Of a stretch of 64,000 nucleotides of DNA, positions 26,871 through 38,100 are shown piece by piece. Source of the DNA: Cymbidium sinense (lineage: Eukaryota > Streptophyta > Magnoliopsida > Asparagales > Orchidaceae). Where the stretch lies: positions 1 through 64,000 of the forward strand of contig JAKCPB010001372.1 of the NCBI GenBank assembly GCA_021442155.1. The letters are read 5' to 3'. Numbering within the stretch: position 1 is the stretch's first letter; each line of letters begins with the position of its first letter. A program made the translations under genes and the position numbers. Under the pieces are notes generated by a model. It did not search any database, had not been told where the DNA came from, and saw nothing but the letters and a program-made list of their open reading frames with translations.

Positions 26871-27129
26871 CACTGCTTTTCTGAGGCAATGTCATTCTTG
26901 GTTCCTTGAAACAACTTCTTGTTAATTTTGGAGAGTATGAGGAGAAACCTGAGTTGCGTCCTACTGGGTTAGATTTGGTAACCCCTCTGCGATTGATACT
27001 TTTATCGAACTTCGTCAGTAAATATGCCGATCATGACATAATCACCATTCATACTTATCATTTTCTTAGCTATTTGCCAAGCAATCAACTTTACTGTTCT
27101 CAGATCGGGAGACTCGAGTTAGTGTGATA

Positions 27130-27490
27130 TTTGGTATCTGCTTTATTAGCTCAAGAACTCACTTGTGTTAAAAAAACTAACTCAAGCTTATTAATTCTTT
27201 AGATTCTAAGTACTTGATTTATGATAAGCTAAGAATCACCAAAAATATGCAAGTTCTGAATGCTTATGAAAATAGCTTCTTCCAGACCTGCCACTAATGC
27301 TTCATATTCAACTTCATTATTAGTTCTTGGCTCAGTCAATCTATATGATCGTCTCATTATCCATCCTTTTGGTGTTATGAAGACGGTGTCAATTTCTGCT
27401 CTTGCTCTTGGGAAATTTAGAGATTGGACTTGTTTGATCGATGAGGCCTCGTCAAATTATATTTCCCAAATTTATGATTTTTCTCTTTCA
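27130..27490 (-). pseudogene. Archaeal-type RNase H domain (aRNH) of a Tat retrotransposon, decayed
   Basis: This is an additional RNase H that degrades RNA in RNA/DNA hybrids. It lies between the pol RNase H and integrase, an arrangement known from plant Tat elements. Read on the minus strand it shows FDEASS with the first acidic residue, VFITPKGWIMRRSYRL, then PRTNNEVEYEALVAG with the second, and LHIFGDS with the third. The codon after GDS is TAG (27229-27231), where relatives have Gln, so a CAG to TAG change is likely. Another stop lies three residues before the first Asp. The region after GDS is shortened and stop-rich. The order of the three acidic motifs makes the assignment firm; the domain is non-functional. 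Confidence 0.88.
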
Positions 27491-27742
27491 TGAATGAGAA
27501 TAATTTGCTCATCGAGCAAATCTTCATTAAGAGATGAGTCCGCCATAATGGGATGTGCAGCTAGAAACTCTGCTAAGACTTGTCCCTTCACTATTTTTTG
27601 TGGAATATATGTGATATTAAATTGTAGAAGTAATACTGCCCATCTTTCCAAGCGACCTATCAATGTTGGTCTTATCATCAAGTACTTTAGCGGATCAATC
27701 CTCGAGATGAGGATAATCTTATGAGATAACATATAATGACGA
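27472..27742 (-). pseudogene. C-terminal end of reverse transcriptase/RNase H, truncated
   Basis: The frame begins KLRHYMLSHKIILISRIDPL and continues with GRLERWAVLLLQFNITYIPQ and KGQVLAEFLAAHP. These are typical of the RNase H end of plant Ty3/gypsy pol. Everything upstream that should encode the polymerase core is missing. At about 27742-27750 the sequence passes directly into a second copy of the integrase C-terminus. Downstream it leads into the aRNH domain in normal order. This is a remnant of the RNase H that removes the RNA template during reverse transcription. Confidence 0.88.
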
Positions 27743-27748
27743 AGCTTT

Positions 27749-27962
27749 TGGACATCTTTGCTTGGTAGACTTCTAGATTTTATTGAGCTTGATTCCTGAC
27801 CTCATCAAGTCCATAAAATTCTCACATCCATAGATAGACATTCTCATATTGAGTGAGATTGTGTTGAATGGCTACTCTGAGTGAAGGTAGTTCAACTTCA
27901 AGTGGCAAGACTACTTCAGCTCCAAATACTTTGGCATGAGGAGTGGATTTTATGGGAGTACA
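27749..27962 (-). pseudogene. Misplaced second copy of the integrase C-terminal region
   Basis: Top-strand strings GACATCTTTGCTTG, ATGGCTACTC, GTGAAGG and CAACTTCAAGTGG correspond in order to 25844-26050 within the integrase. This copy sits upstream (minus-strand sense) of the RNase H end, where polymerase should be. The junction near 27745 has a short stretch (AAGC with flanking bases) that fits both parents, suggesting microhomology-mediated joining or template switching. The copy differs from the main integrase at many positions, so it either came from another family member or is old. Confidence 0.8.
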
Positions 27963-28024
27963 GGTTAGATGTCACGCTGTTGTCTATTTGTAAGGGAATT
28001 TCACTTCGAGATTTTGGCCTCCAA

Positions 28025-29060
28025 ATTTGCTCACCTATTTGTCGGGATCTTTCGACGGTGGATTCTTGACATGTGGTCCAAGTGTCATGCATCGATGTTC
28101 ATCGTGCAGGACTTGGATTGGTTGACATCTTGTCAGGGTTCTTGAAGGAGATTTCTTTGAAGGAGCAACTCTAGCCTCCCTCATGATAGGACCTTCATAT
28201 ATTTTCTTATCAGTCCTTTTATCCTTATCAACTTTGAAGACCCAATGCACTCTTGAATACATAGTTTCAAATTTCCTCACTAGAGAAATGGGAACTTGAC
28301 GTTGTCGGGTCTAGAAGGATTGTTCGATTTGATCAGTAGAGCTATTCCACTTTACCCATCTTAGGCTATCAAACCTGTTATGGGTTGAAACACTCGCTTT
28401 TGGTTCCACAGCTGGTTGCACAATTTTTTGCTTGAACAATGGCTATTAAGTGCGCAGTTTAGCATTTCTTTTCTCCACTGTATTTAGGTTAGCTTGCTTT
28501 TAGATGAAGAAGCTTTTGTGCTACTACTTCTTCTCAAGGCATTAGCCTTCATATTTATTTTTCTTTCTACCGGGACCTTTTAGTAAAGGATTCCCGAACA
28601 CACAGTTCAAGTGTCACGCCCTGATACTCACCGTGTAGGAATTGCTTAAAATAGTCTTGAGCGTTTACTACCACTCATTGTAGTTTTTGTAGTGGAACAT
28701 TTTTGGCTTCTTTGATAATTTACATTTGATACTTGTTCTTTATAAGACATTTTTCCTTAACAACTTTCAGAACTCTATGTGCTCGAGTAGATAGAGTTTC
28801 ATGTTATTTCTTCAGAAAGGTTGAAACTGACTGCTGTTGAGCCCAAAAAATATCAATTAACATCACTAGTAGAGCTATTCCTTTTCACCCATCTCAAAAT
28901 TTTCAAATTTATTGTGGGATAGAAATACTCGCTTCTGGTTGTAAGGTTGGTTGTATAACTTGTGATTCAGACAGCAACTATTGACCTCGCAGTTTAGTGT
29001 TTCTTCTCCTTTGCCTTCTACTCAATTTTTTCTCTAGAAGAGGAGACTTCGGCACCATGC
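28025..29060 (-). pseudogene. Tandem-duplicated coding-like block of unknown identity (two copies)
   Basis: Two degenerate copies of about 0.5 kb lie at 28025-28560 and 28580-29060. On the minus strand both can be read as related protein: one has TMYSRVHWVFKVDKDK and the other TLSTRAHRVLKVVKEK, followed in each by an EAR/EAK-Pro-rich stretch and a LHDEHRCMTLG or LHGEYQGVTLE segment. The second copy contains stops. I recognise no domain. By position it would fall in the gag or gag-pro region of the element. It could be a gag-region repeat or a captured host sequence. Confidence 0.6.
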
Positions 29061-29482
29061 CTTCCTAGTGCGAAAGGTTCAATTGGCAGGATTATCACAT
29101 TCACAACTATGTCTGAAACTTTCTACCCAGTGAAGATTCTCTTCATGACTGACACTTCAAAATGAATCAATCTGTTAAGTACAAAGGCTCTCCTTTGAAA
29201 AGCTCAATAACAGTAGTGGCCATTCCAATTGTCCTCCTCTATTGCACGGGTTGGGGTGTACAATATGTAGATGCTCAAGTGGGATAATATTTACAACGAT
29301 GATGGCTGAGAAGTCTACACTATCAAATTGAATAGTAGCTCCAACATCCCCAGTATTGATTACAATGTTAGCCAAACGAATATTGGCTCCACGACCTAGC
29401 TGCATGATAAATGGTGTTCTGAATTCATGCTTTACTATTACTATAGCTCAAATTTGACTAGCCAAAGATGGAAAGAGAATCC
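29060..29482 (-). other. Retrotransposon leader / possible gag remnant, unrecognised
   Basis: The stretch follows the primer binding site on the minus strand. An open frame of 76 codons (29175-29405) has no recognisable domain. A neighbouring frame reads ATTVIELFKGEPLYLTD before a stop, suggesting frameshifted coding sequence. No gag or zinc-knuckle motif is visible. Confidence 0.45.
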
Positions 29483-29502
29483 TGTCCCTAGCGGAGTCGC
29501 CA
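29483..29502 (-). other. Primer binding site, tRNA-Arg type
   Basis: The minus strand reads TGGCGACTCCGCTAGGGACA, starting six bases inside the LTR end CCCACA. It matches the complement of the 3' end of plant tRNA-Arg(ACG), as I remember it, at all but two of the first 18 positions. It fixes the minus-strand orientation of the element and the 3' end of the 5' LTR. Confidence 0.85.
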
Positions 29503-31965
29503 AAAATTTGTGGGCTCCGAAAATTCACCACCGACCTCTTCGATGAAAAGAGTTGTTTAAAGTGTGTCAGTGGAATTTTCAGAAGGTAGATGAGATAGCA
29601 AATAAGACACTACCTTGAGATTTTGTCCACATTTTGAGAGGACTTTAGATTTGTTTCTAGGTATCCTATAGGCGCAAGCCCTATAGTTAATTACCCCTCC
29701 CAATAAGTGAGAGAGAACTTTCTATTAATGCTAGTCATTAGATCGTTGAATGCGTAGCGTATAGTAGCAGCATGTAGAGTTTTGGAATTTAGATCATGAA
29801 ATTTATCATTTCAGCTTAAATCAGATGGTTGGGGAAATGATGACATGCCCGATCTAGATCTCATGGTTTCGTCATCCCAGGCAGTCGCAGTCTCTAGTCT
29901 ACTTAGTTAAAGGAGGTAGTCGACCTAACCTGACAAAAGGATCCTCATCAGTAACACATGGGTTACATCATCCAAGAAATCCTTATAGACCTGTGGTGGT
30001 GTTTGTCTAAGGAGATTGTCTTAAGTCTACCTTAGCTGATAGAGGACTATTTGCCCTATCAAGTATACCCTATGATTCATAATTCAAAGGGCAGAGCCAT
30101 TGGAGAGCGCTACGGTCGCGTGATCGTAATATAATGGGCGGACGACCGCCAAACCACCCGAGGGAGGCGTCATAACTTCTTCATCTATGGAGCCTACCGG
30201 CCAAGCCACACAGTTCAGAGGACATGAGCCACATTTTTACTGGCATGTGATTGATTGAGAGTGAACATAGCAGAACACTTGATTTGACATTGACTCCTTT
30301 ATGAGCTAGAGTTTTCTTAATTTATCACTCCCGATAAACAGTTATGGAAGGTGGATAGATTGGATTTAGTTTTAAGCCTTTAATGATAGAGTTTCATTTG
30401 AGCAGTTTTAGATTGATATTTGATTTGAGTTAATTTGATTAGAAAGATTGATTAAGTTGAATATGTTTAAGAGCTTTAGATCTTGTCAACTCTGTTTAGC
30501 TATTAACAAAGGATTAGATCTACTGCCACCTGACAGAATCAGTTTCTCAGATAGTTTACTGATTTGAAACTCTTATTATAGGTTTTTAGGTTTTGTTAAC
30601 CCAGAACTAGTCCTAAGACTAAACCGGGAAGCAACTTTAGATTGATATTTGATTTGAGTCGAATAATTGATTAGTTTGAATACGTTTAAGAGCTTTAGAT
30701 CCTGTTAACTCTATTTAGCTACTAATAGAGGACTAGATCTCGTCACCCATACAGCTTTCTCGATATTTTATTGATTTGAAACTTTATTATTATATATTTT
30801 AGGTTTTTTTAACCCACCCATATAAGACTAAATCGAAGCAACCCACGATCATCCTCGATACTTGAATTTAAGCATTTAGATAGTGTTGTTGATAAATTTT
30901 AGCTAATTCATTTTAATTAATGAAATTATTGATCTTGAAAATCATAATTAGGATGAAATTTGTTAATTTTTGATTAAAGGAGTTCCTATAATTTTTGTAG
31001 ATTTTGATTTAGTATCGCCTTCAATTGGCTTGTACAAAGGGTTGCAGATCCGGTGGCGAAAAAGGCATTTTGATTTAGATTGTAGTTTAAAACACTACTG
31101 GCACTTAGTTCACTTGTTGAGTTTTTGTAATTCTCCCAACTTGATTATGTTCAATTTATATTAATTTTGATAAGTTATGCTGATTTCAGTGTTTGTTGCT
31201 TTAGCCCCACTTATGCTTATTGGCTAGCATAGTAATCACCTCCACATTCGTATACGAGTTATTAAACTCAATTTGGATTTACCCTTAGATTTTGAGGTTA
31301 TTGCAAGTATGTTGTGAGTTTAGCATTAATCTCCCCCAAATTCTAATTAAAGCTTGCTTAATTTTGAGAAATTCACAAGAAAAAGGAACTCACTTTACCA
31401 CTTTAATTTAAGGCATAGAAGTTTGCAATTAGAGTTTGTGAGTTTAATGTTGGCCTCCCAAAGTTTATGAGTTTAATATTAGCCTCCCCCAAAATTTACT
31501 TGCATTTTAAATGAATGTTTTTTTTTTCAAAATTTGCTTTAAAGGCTCTCCCCCTTTTTTTTGTTTGCCTCTTTTCAGTTTAAAATTAGTTGCAAGTTTC
31601 CCTATTTAGTGCTCCTAAGTCAGGTCATTTTACCCTACCATTTGTTTCTAAGTTAAAAGATTTGACAAAATTTTGGCAGCCTCCTAGCGTCATCCCCATG
31701 TAGGGGCTGCATCGGGGGTATTTTGGCTTACTCGGTACGCCTCTTGAGTGTAACGAGTGGTGTCTTGCAACATCGCAGCCGAGTTTTCATCTCATCGTGC
31801 CCTCTTGAGCACAACGAGGCCTTCAAACCTGAAAAAAGACAAATACAATATATATTCATTCCCCCCTCTTTTTCTAAGTCTAGAATTTAGATAAAATTTC
31901 AGCAACCTCCCAGTATCGTCCTCATGTATGGGGCTGCATCGGGGGTGCTTTGGCTAACTCGACCA

Positions 31966-32229
31966 TTGTAGGATGTGCATAGAAAATGGTTTGGAGTGAT
32001 TTGGCTTGGAATGGTCAAATGGGTTTCATTTGGGCTAGGTTAGGTTGGGTTGACCAATTGGTCAAATTGGGTCTAACCAAGGCTTGTTTTAGATTCATAT
32101 GATGATTTGGAATGTTTTGGTTCAATTAATTTATATTGGTTTGGCCTAGGTTTGGATTTTACTCATTTGGATTCAAAAGGGTCAAATTGATCAAGTTGAT
32201 CAATTGATGAAATTTATGAATAACTAAAA
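31966..32229. other. Extra sequence of about 265 bp in the right LTR only
   Basis: Between GCTTTGGCTAACTCG and AATAGCCGAGTTTTCATC the right LTR carries sequence absent from the left LTR, replacing about 50 bases. It is rich in GGTCAAA and TTGGTTTGG-type words. I recognise no element; it may be a small insertion or a gene-conversion tract from a related LTR. Confidence 0.65.
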
Positions 32230-32984
32230 TAGCCGAGTTTTCATCTCGTTGCGCCCTCTTGAGCACAACGAGGCCTTCAAACCTAAAAAAAGATAAATGT
32301 AATATATATTCATTCCCCCCTCTTTTTTTTTAAGTCTAGAAATTAGATAAAATTTTGCCAGCATTTCATCTATGGAGAGCGACATCTAACAAGTGTTTGG
32401 CTTACTCGGTATGCCCTCTTGAGCGTAGCGAGAGGTGTCTTGCAATACCGCAATCTATTTTTTCCTCCCGTCGCGCCCTCTTGAGCAAAACGAGGTCTTC
32501 AAACCTGCAAAGTAACACAAGCATGTATATATATTCACATTCACAAATCCCACATGTTATGACTTATTTTGTGGCCGCAAAGGAAGAAGCAGATGCGGGG
32601 AATGAAAGGAGGCGATGCAAAATTGAAAGAATAATTTGCCTCTTGACGATGTCCTTCCCCTGATTTTGCAACGAAGCAAAGGTAGGAAGGCTACGGGGAG
32701 TGCGACGCAAAAAATTGAAAGAAGAATCTCTGACGTTCTTTCCGATTCAAGCGAGAAAACCTGAAGGTCGATGTGTGGCGCAGGAAATTGAAGGAAGAAT
32801 TTGCCTCTTGACGATGTTCTTCCCCTGATTCACGGTGAAACATAAACTGGAAGGGCTACGGGGTGTGCGATGCAGGAAACTGAAGGAAGAATTTGCCTCT
32901 TCATGATGTTCTTCCCTAGATTCATGGCGAAGCGCAAATTGGACGGAAAAAAAAGGTTACGGACTATTTTACAGCTGTAGGAAT

Positions 32985-33700
32985 GGTTGGACGGGCCATG
33001 GAAAGGAGGCTGGCAGGTTGGGCGGGGGTCAGACACAGGTTGAACTGTTGGATTTGTGGCCACGGACTGATGGGCTGGGCCGGATAGAGGAGATGCACAT
33101 GCGGAATGGGTTGCTGCTGACAGAGCGGCGGCCGGCCAGAGCTGTGTACGCGGGATGGCAGGGCGGGCCGGTACGGAACGGGCCGGAGCAGAGCGGGCCA
33201 GAGCGTGGGATTGTGGTACCGGAGTGGGTCGGTGGACGGGTTCGTGGGTAGCACAGAATGGATGTTGGGCTGGGTCACAGGCACGCGGAAGCAGAGCGGG
33301 CTGGGTCGTCGGGTCACAGACTATGGCCACAGGACGTGCGGCGTGCTCGGGTATGGGTCACGGCAGCGGGTCGCGGTGGGTCACGAAACAACAGGATTGC
33401 ACCGTGGGTCGGTGGAGCGCGCAGTATCGGTGCGGGTCAGCGGGATTTGGTCGGGTCACGGAACGGCGGGTTTGCACCGCGGGTCGGTGGAGCACGAGGT
33501 CTCGGTGAGGGTCAGGCGGGAGTGGATCGCGCAGGTGCGCGAAGGGATTGCTGACGGTGGGCTTTGCGGGTATGATTACGTGGTGGAAGAAGGAATGACG
33601 TGTGGTGGTGCCGTGCAAATTTGGCCGGAGTGGGCCGTGCGAATTTGGATTTGCGGAATTCCGCCGGAGCGCGCCGAACGGAGGAAATTGAGAGGGGGGG
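32985..33700 (-). repeat. GC-rich tract in the right LTR
   Basis: Counterpart of 22245-23010, with more copies of the GGGTCGGTGGAGC unit (near 33408 and 33482). Long overlapping open frames in several frames on both strands reflect the composition. No domain or conserved frame supports a gene. Confidence 0.75.
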
Positions 33701-33987
33701 GGAGAAATTTTTTTTTCCTTTTACCTATTTTTTTTTCTATTTTCTGAACGATGAGAGAGGAATGAGGAGGGAGAAAAATGTGGGGAGTTGGAATAACGTG
33801 GGAGGTTGTCAGAAGTGGAAAGAAATAGGAGGGAAAAATTAAGAGGGAGTAGTTTTTTTTTTATTATTTTTCTAGCAGAAAACTGAAAATAGGGGGGAAA
33901 TGGCTGTAATTTGGAGATTTTTAAATTAATTTTAAATCAATTTAAATTGTTTTAATTTGGTTTTCACACCGGTAAATGCACATAGTC

Positions 33988-33999
33988 AATATATATATC
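33988..33999 (-). promoter_or_regulatory. Possible TATA-like run in the 5' LTR
   Basis: CAATATATATATC, about 0.5 kb from the TG end of the LTR on the minus strand, matches the run at 23281-23294. It is a candidate U3 core promoter by position only. Confidence 0.25.
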
Positions 34000-35016
34000 A
34001 ATTTAGGGTAATCCCATTGTTCTGAATGCAATGACGCTATCTGTTTCATGATCGGAGGCCATTTGCTTTGAGTTGATGCCAAATTGAGTCAATTTTAGAT
34101 CGAAATGCACGTCACCGCTTTCGACCACTCGATTTTCATGTATACTTGTCTGAATTGAGTGCGAATAGTCTCATTTGTTAGATTTATCGCTTTCGTTTCT
34201 AATGAGCAATCAATTTTACGAACAAAAGCTATTCTAAGCAATCGCCACATGCCTTCTCAACTCTGGATATACGTATCGCATTATCGATAAATTGAAATGC
34301 TTAATTGATTAATCATTAGATTTTGCAATATCTATATTATGATTGATTTCAACGTTCTAAATGCAACGATGAAGTTTGTTCGTTGATCGGAGGTCATTCT
34401 GACCATTTTTGGTGACATCCAGTGCATTTTGAACCCCGATTACAAGATCGCCACTTCCTCGCCGAATTAGACTTATTTTATTTTGATTTGTGACACATAT
34501 GTGGAGGTCAACATTAATAACTAAAAAAACTAACTAAACTAACTAACTAATAACTAAATAACTAAACTAAAGCTAACTTATAATTAAACCTAAATCTAAT
34601 AATAATAAACTAAATAAATAACTAATAACTAAACTAACTAACTAACTAATAATAAACTAAATAACTAATAATAACTAAACTAATAATAATAATAAACTAA
34701 TAAACTATAAAACTAAAATAACTAATAAAACTAAACCTAATAATAATAAAAAAAACTAATAACTAACTAATAACTAACCTAATAAACTAAACTAATAATA
34801 ATAATAATAATAGCTAAAACTAATAATAATAATAATAACTAAAACTAATAAATAAAATAAATATTTAACTAATAATAAACTAAAAACTAATAATTAAACT
34901 AATAACTAGAAAACTAAACTAAGAACGAATAATAACTAATAACTAAAACTAATAACTAATAATAATAACTAACTAAACTAATAACTAATAATAACTAAAC
35001 GAATAACAAAACGAAT

Positions 35017-35152
35017 TATTCGGTTATTCGTTTATTTAATCGTTTAGTTATTCATTTAGTTATTCATTTTTTGGCTATTCGTTTAGTTATTCGTTTAGTT
35101 ATTCATTTAGTTATTCGTTTAGTTATTATTAGTTATTAGTTTAGTTAGTTAT
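35017..35152. repeat. Small inverted block with a 12-bp tandem repeat (TCGTTTAGTTAT)
   Basis: Inside the A-rich array the strand flips for about 135 bases. From about 35028 to 35127 there are about eight units of a 12-mer, TCGTTTAGTTAT or TCATTTAGTTAT. The left flank ATAACTAAACGAATAAC (34991-35007) has an exact reverse complement at 35086-35102, so the region can fold back. It is the only CpG-rich spot in the array. Confidence 0.85.
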
Positions 35153-38100
35153 TAAACTAATAAAACTAATAACTAGAACTAATAATAATAACCTAACTAA
35201 TAATAATAATAAAACTAATAACTAACTAAAATAATAACTAATAAACCTAATAACTAAACTAACTAATAACCTAACTAAATATAAAATAATAAAACTAATA
35301 AACTAATAACTAACTAATAGATAAAAAAATAATAATGATAATAACTAAACTAATAACTAAACTAACTAATAAACTAATAACTAAATAACTAACTAATAAT
35401 AAATAACTAAAAAAATAAAACTTAAGACCAAATTACTAATAAACTAAACTAATAAAATTATTAACTAATAACTAATAATAACTAAATAATAACTGACTAA
35501 ACTAACTAACTAACTAACTAACTAATAACTAATAACTAATAACTAATAAAAACTAATAAACGAATAAAACTAAAAAACTAAATAAATAAGCTAATAAAAC
35601 TAATAAAATTAAACCTAATAACCAACTAACTAATAAACTAATAAAACTAACTAAAACTAAATAATAACTAATAAACTAATAATAATAACTAATTAATAAT
35701 AAACTAACTAACTAATAAATAACCTAACTAACTAATAACTAACTAACTAATAATAACTAATAACTAACTAAAACTAATAACTAAACTAATAACTAATAAT
35801 AACTAAAACTAAATAAATAAAATAACTAAAACTAATAAAACTAATAAACTAATAACTAACTAAAATTAATAACTAATAACTAATAACTAATAAAACTAAA
35901 AAAATTAAACTTATAACTAATAAACAAAAAAACTAACTAACTAAAACTAACAAACCTAACAAAATAACTAAACTAATAACTAAACCTAAAACTAATAATA
36001 GTAAACTAACTAACTAATAACTAAAGTAAATAAACTAATAAACTAAAACTAATAACTAACTAATAAACTAACTAATTATAATAATAATAATAACTATTAA
36101 ACTAATAAACTAATAACTAACTAATAATAACTAATAAAACTAACTAAACAAAATAAAATAATAAACTAATAACTAAACAAAAATTAATAAACTAATAAAA
36201 CTTAAAAAACTATTAAAGTAATAACTAACTAATAAACTAAAAAACTAATAACTAATTAAACTAAAACAACTAACTAAACTAATAAAACAAATAAAAATCA
36301 TGTAATAAAACTAAACTAAAAACTAAAACTAACTAACTAATAAACTAATAAAACTAAAAAAAATACTAACTAAATTAGCTAATAATAATAAAACTAAAAC
36401 TAATAAACTAATAATAATAATTAACTAACTAATAAAAATAAAAGTAATAATAATAAACTAATAAACTAATAAAACTAACTAATAAATAACTAATAAACTA
36501 AAAACTAGCTAATAATAAACTAAAAACTAATTAATAACTAATAACTAATAACTAATAGTAAACTAATAAAACTAAAATAAATAATAACTAAAACTAAATA
36601 ACTAACTAATAAACCTAATAACTAAAAAACAAGAAACTGACTAAACTAATAATACAATAAAACCAAAAAACTAATAAACTTAACAAACTAATAATAAAAA
36701 CTAAACTAATAAACTAATAACTAATAATAACTAATAATAACTAACTAACTAATAACTAACTAACTAAAAAACCTAACTAATAAATCAAAACTAATAACTA
36801 ACTAATAAAATAATAAATAAACTAAAGCTGATAATAATAACTAAAAACTAATAATATCTAAACTAATAATTAACTAAAAGCTAATTAATAAAAACTAATA
36901 AACTAACTAATTATAATAATAACTAACTAGTAAACTAATAACTAAGCTAATAAGTAATAAACTAATAACTAAACTAATAATTATAAAATAATAATAACTA
37001 AACTAACTAAAATTAACTAACTAAACCTAAAACTAATAAACTAATAACTAAGTAACAAACTAATAAGTAAACTAATAAAACTAATAAACTAACAACTAAA
37101 CTAATAACTAATAATAACTAAAAGTAAATAACTAAACTAATAACAAAATAATAACCGAAACTAACTAAAAACTAATAAAAACTAATAACTAATAAAAACT
37201 AAAATAACTAAATAAAAAAACTAAAAAACTAAACTATTAAACTGAATTAATAACTAATAAAATTAACTAATAACTAATAATAATTACTAATAACTAATAA
37301 TAACTAATAATAAAAACTAATAAAACTAATAAAACTAAAAAATAACTAAACTAATAACTAAACCTAATCTAATAAAACTAATAATAAAAAACTAACTAAA
37401 CCTAATAATAACTAATAACAACTAATAACTAATAATAACTAATAATAAATTAATAATTAATATTAACTAATAATAATAACTAAAAACTAACTAATTAAAA
37501 CTCATAAATAATAAAACTAAACTAATAAATTAATAAAATAATAGCTAAAAACAAATAAACTAAATTGACTAATAATAATAATAAAACTTAAACTAATAAC
37601 TAATTAATAACAAACTAAAATAAACTAAACTAATAACTAAATAAAAACCTAAAAACTAAACTAAAAGTAATAATAACTAATTAAAACCTAAATAACTAAT
37701 AACTAATAAAACTAATAAATAACTAAATTAAAAAAAAACCAATAAACTAAACTAAATAATAATAACTAATAACTAACTAATAAAACTAATAACTAATAAT
37801 AACTAACTAATAAAACTAATAACTAATAACTAATAAACTGATAAACTAATAAACTGATAAACTAATAAAACTAACTAATAAATAACTAAACTAATAAAAA
37901 ACTAATAACTAATAATAACTAAAAATAACTAACTAAAATAAACTAATAAATAAAACTAATAACTAACTAATAGAATGAATAACTAAACAACTAGTGAAAT
38001 GAAATAAACTAATAACTAATAAATAAATAATAATAACTAAATTAAAATATAATAAATCTCATAACTAATAACTAAACCTAAAACTAAAACTAATAAACCT

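Larger units (their letters stand above)
19008..34511 (-). mobile_element. Degenerate Ty3/gypsy LTR retrotransposon, Tat lineage
   Basis: Two direct repeats of nearly 5 kb (19008-23792 and 29509-34511) flank a 5.7 kb internal region. On the minus strand the order is 5' LTR, tRNA-Arg-type primer binding site, unrecognised leader, RNase H end, second archaeal-type RNase H, integrase, non-coding 3' region, 3' LTR. A second RNase H between pol RNase H and integrase is the known hallmark of plant Tat elements (Ogre, Retand and relatives). Gag, protease and the polymerase core are not recognisable. Stops, frameshifts and an internal rearrangement make it inactive. The LTRs look roughly 85-90% alike by eye in sampled stretches, so the insertion is old. 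The outermost bases of both LTRs are replaced by array sequence, so no target-site duplication can be seen. Confidence 0.93.
29509..34511 (-). repeat. Right LTR (5' LTR of the minus-strand element)
   Basis: The inner end is TGTGGGCTCCGAAAATTC, that is ...GGAGCCCACA on the minus strand, directly before the primer binding site. It is colinear with the left LTR, with the same 200 bp, 110 bp and GC-rich sections. The outer end stops at GTGGAGGTCAA and lacks the AAAAATACCCCCCAACA found in the left LTR, passing into the array. It is about 0.2 kb longer than the left LTR because of extra sequence at 31966-32229. Confidence 0.9.

Noticed and set aside
28025..28280. 81-codon frame as a separate host gene
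   Set aside because: It is one copy of a duplicated block inside the retrotransposon, with a decayed second copy next to it.
29175..29405. INTGDVGATI as a possible aspartic protease DTG active site
   Set aside because: The order is N-T-G-D, not D-T/S-G, and the surrounding protease pattern is missing.
32355..33842. Open frames up to 180 codons in the right LTR
   Set aside because: They are products of GC-rich repeat composition. The counterpart frames in the left LTR are broken differently, so there is no coding evidence.
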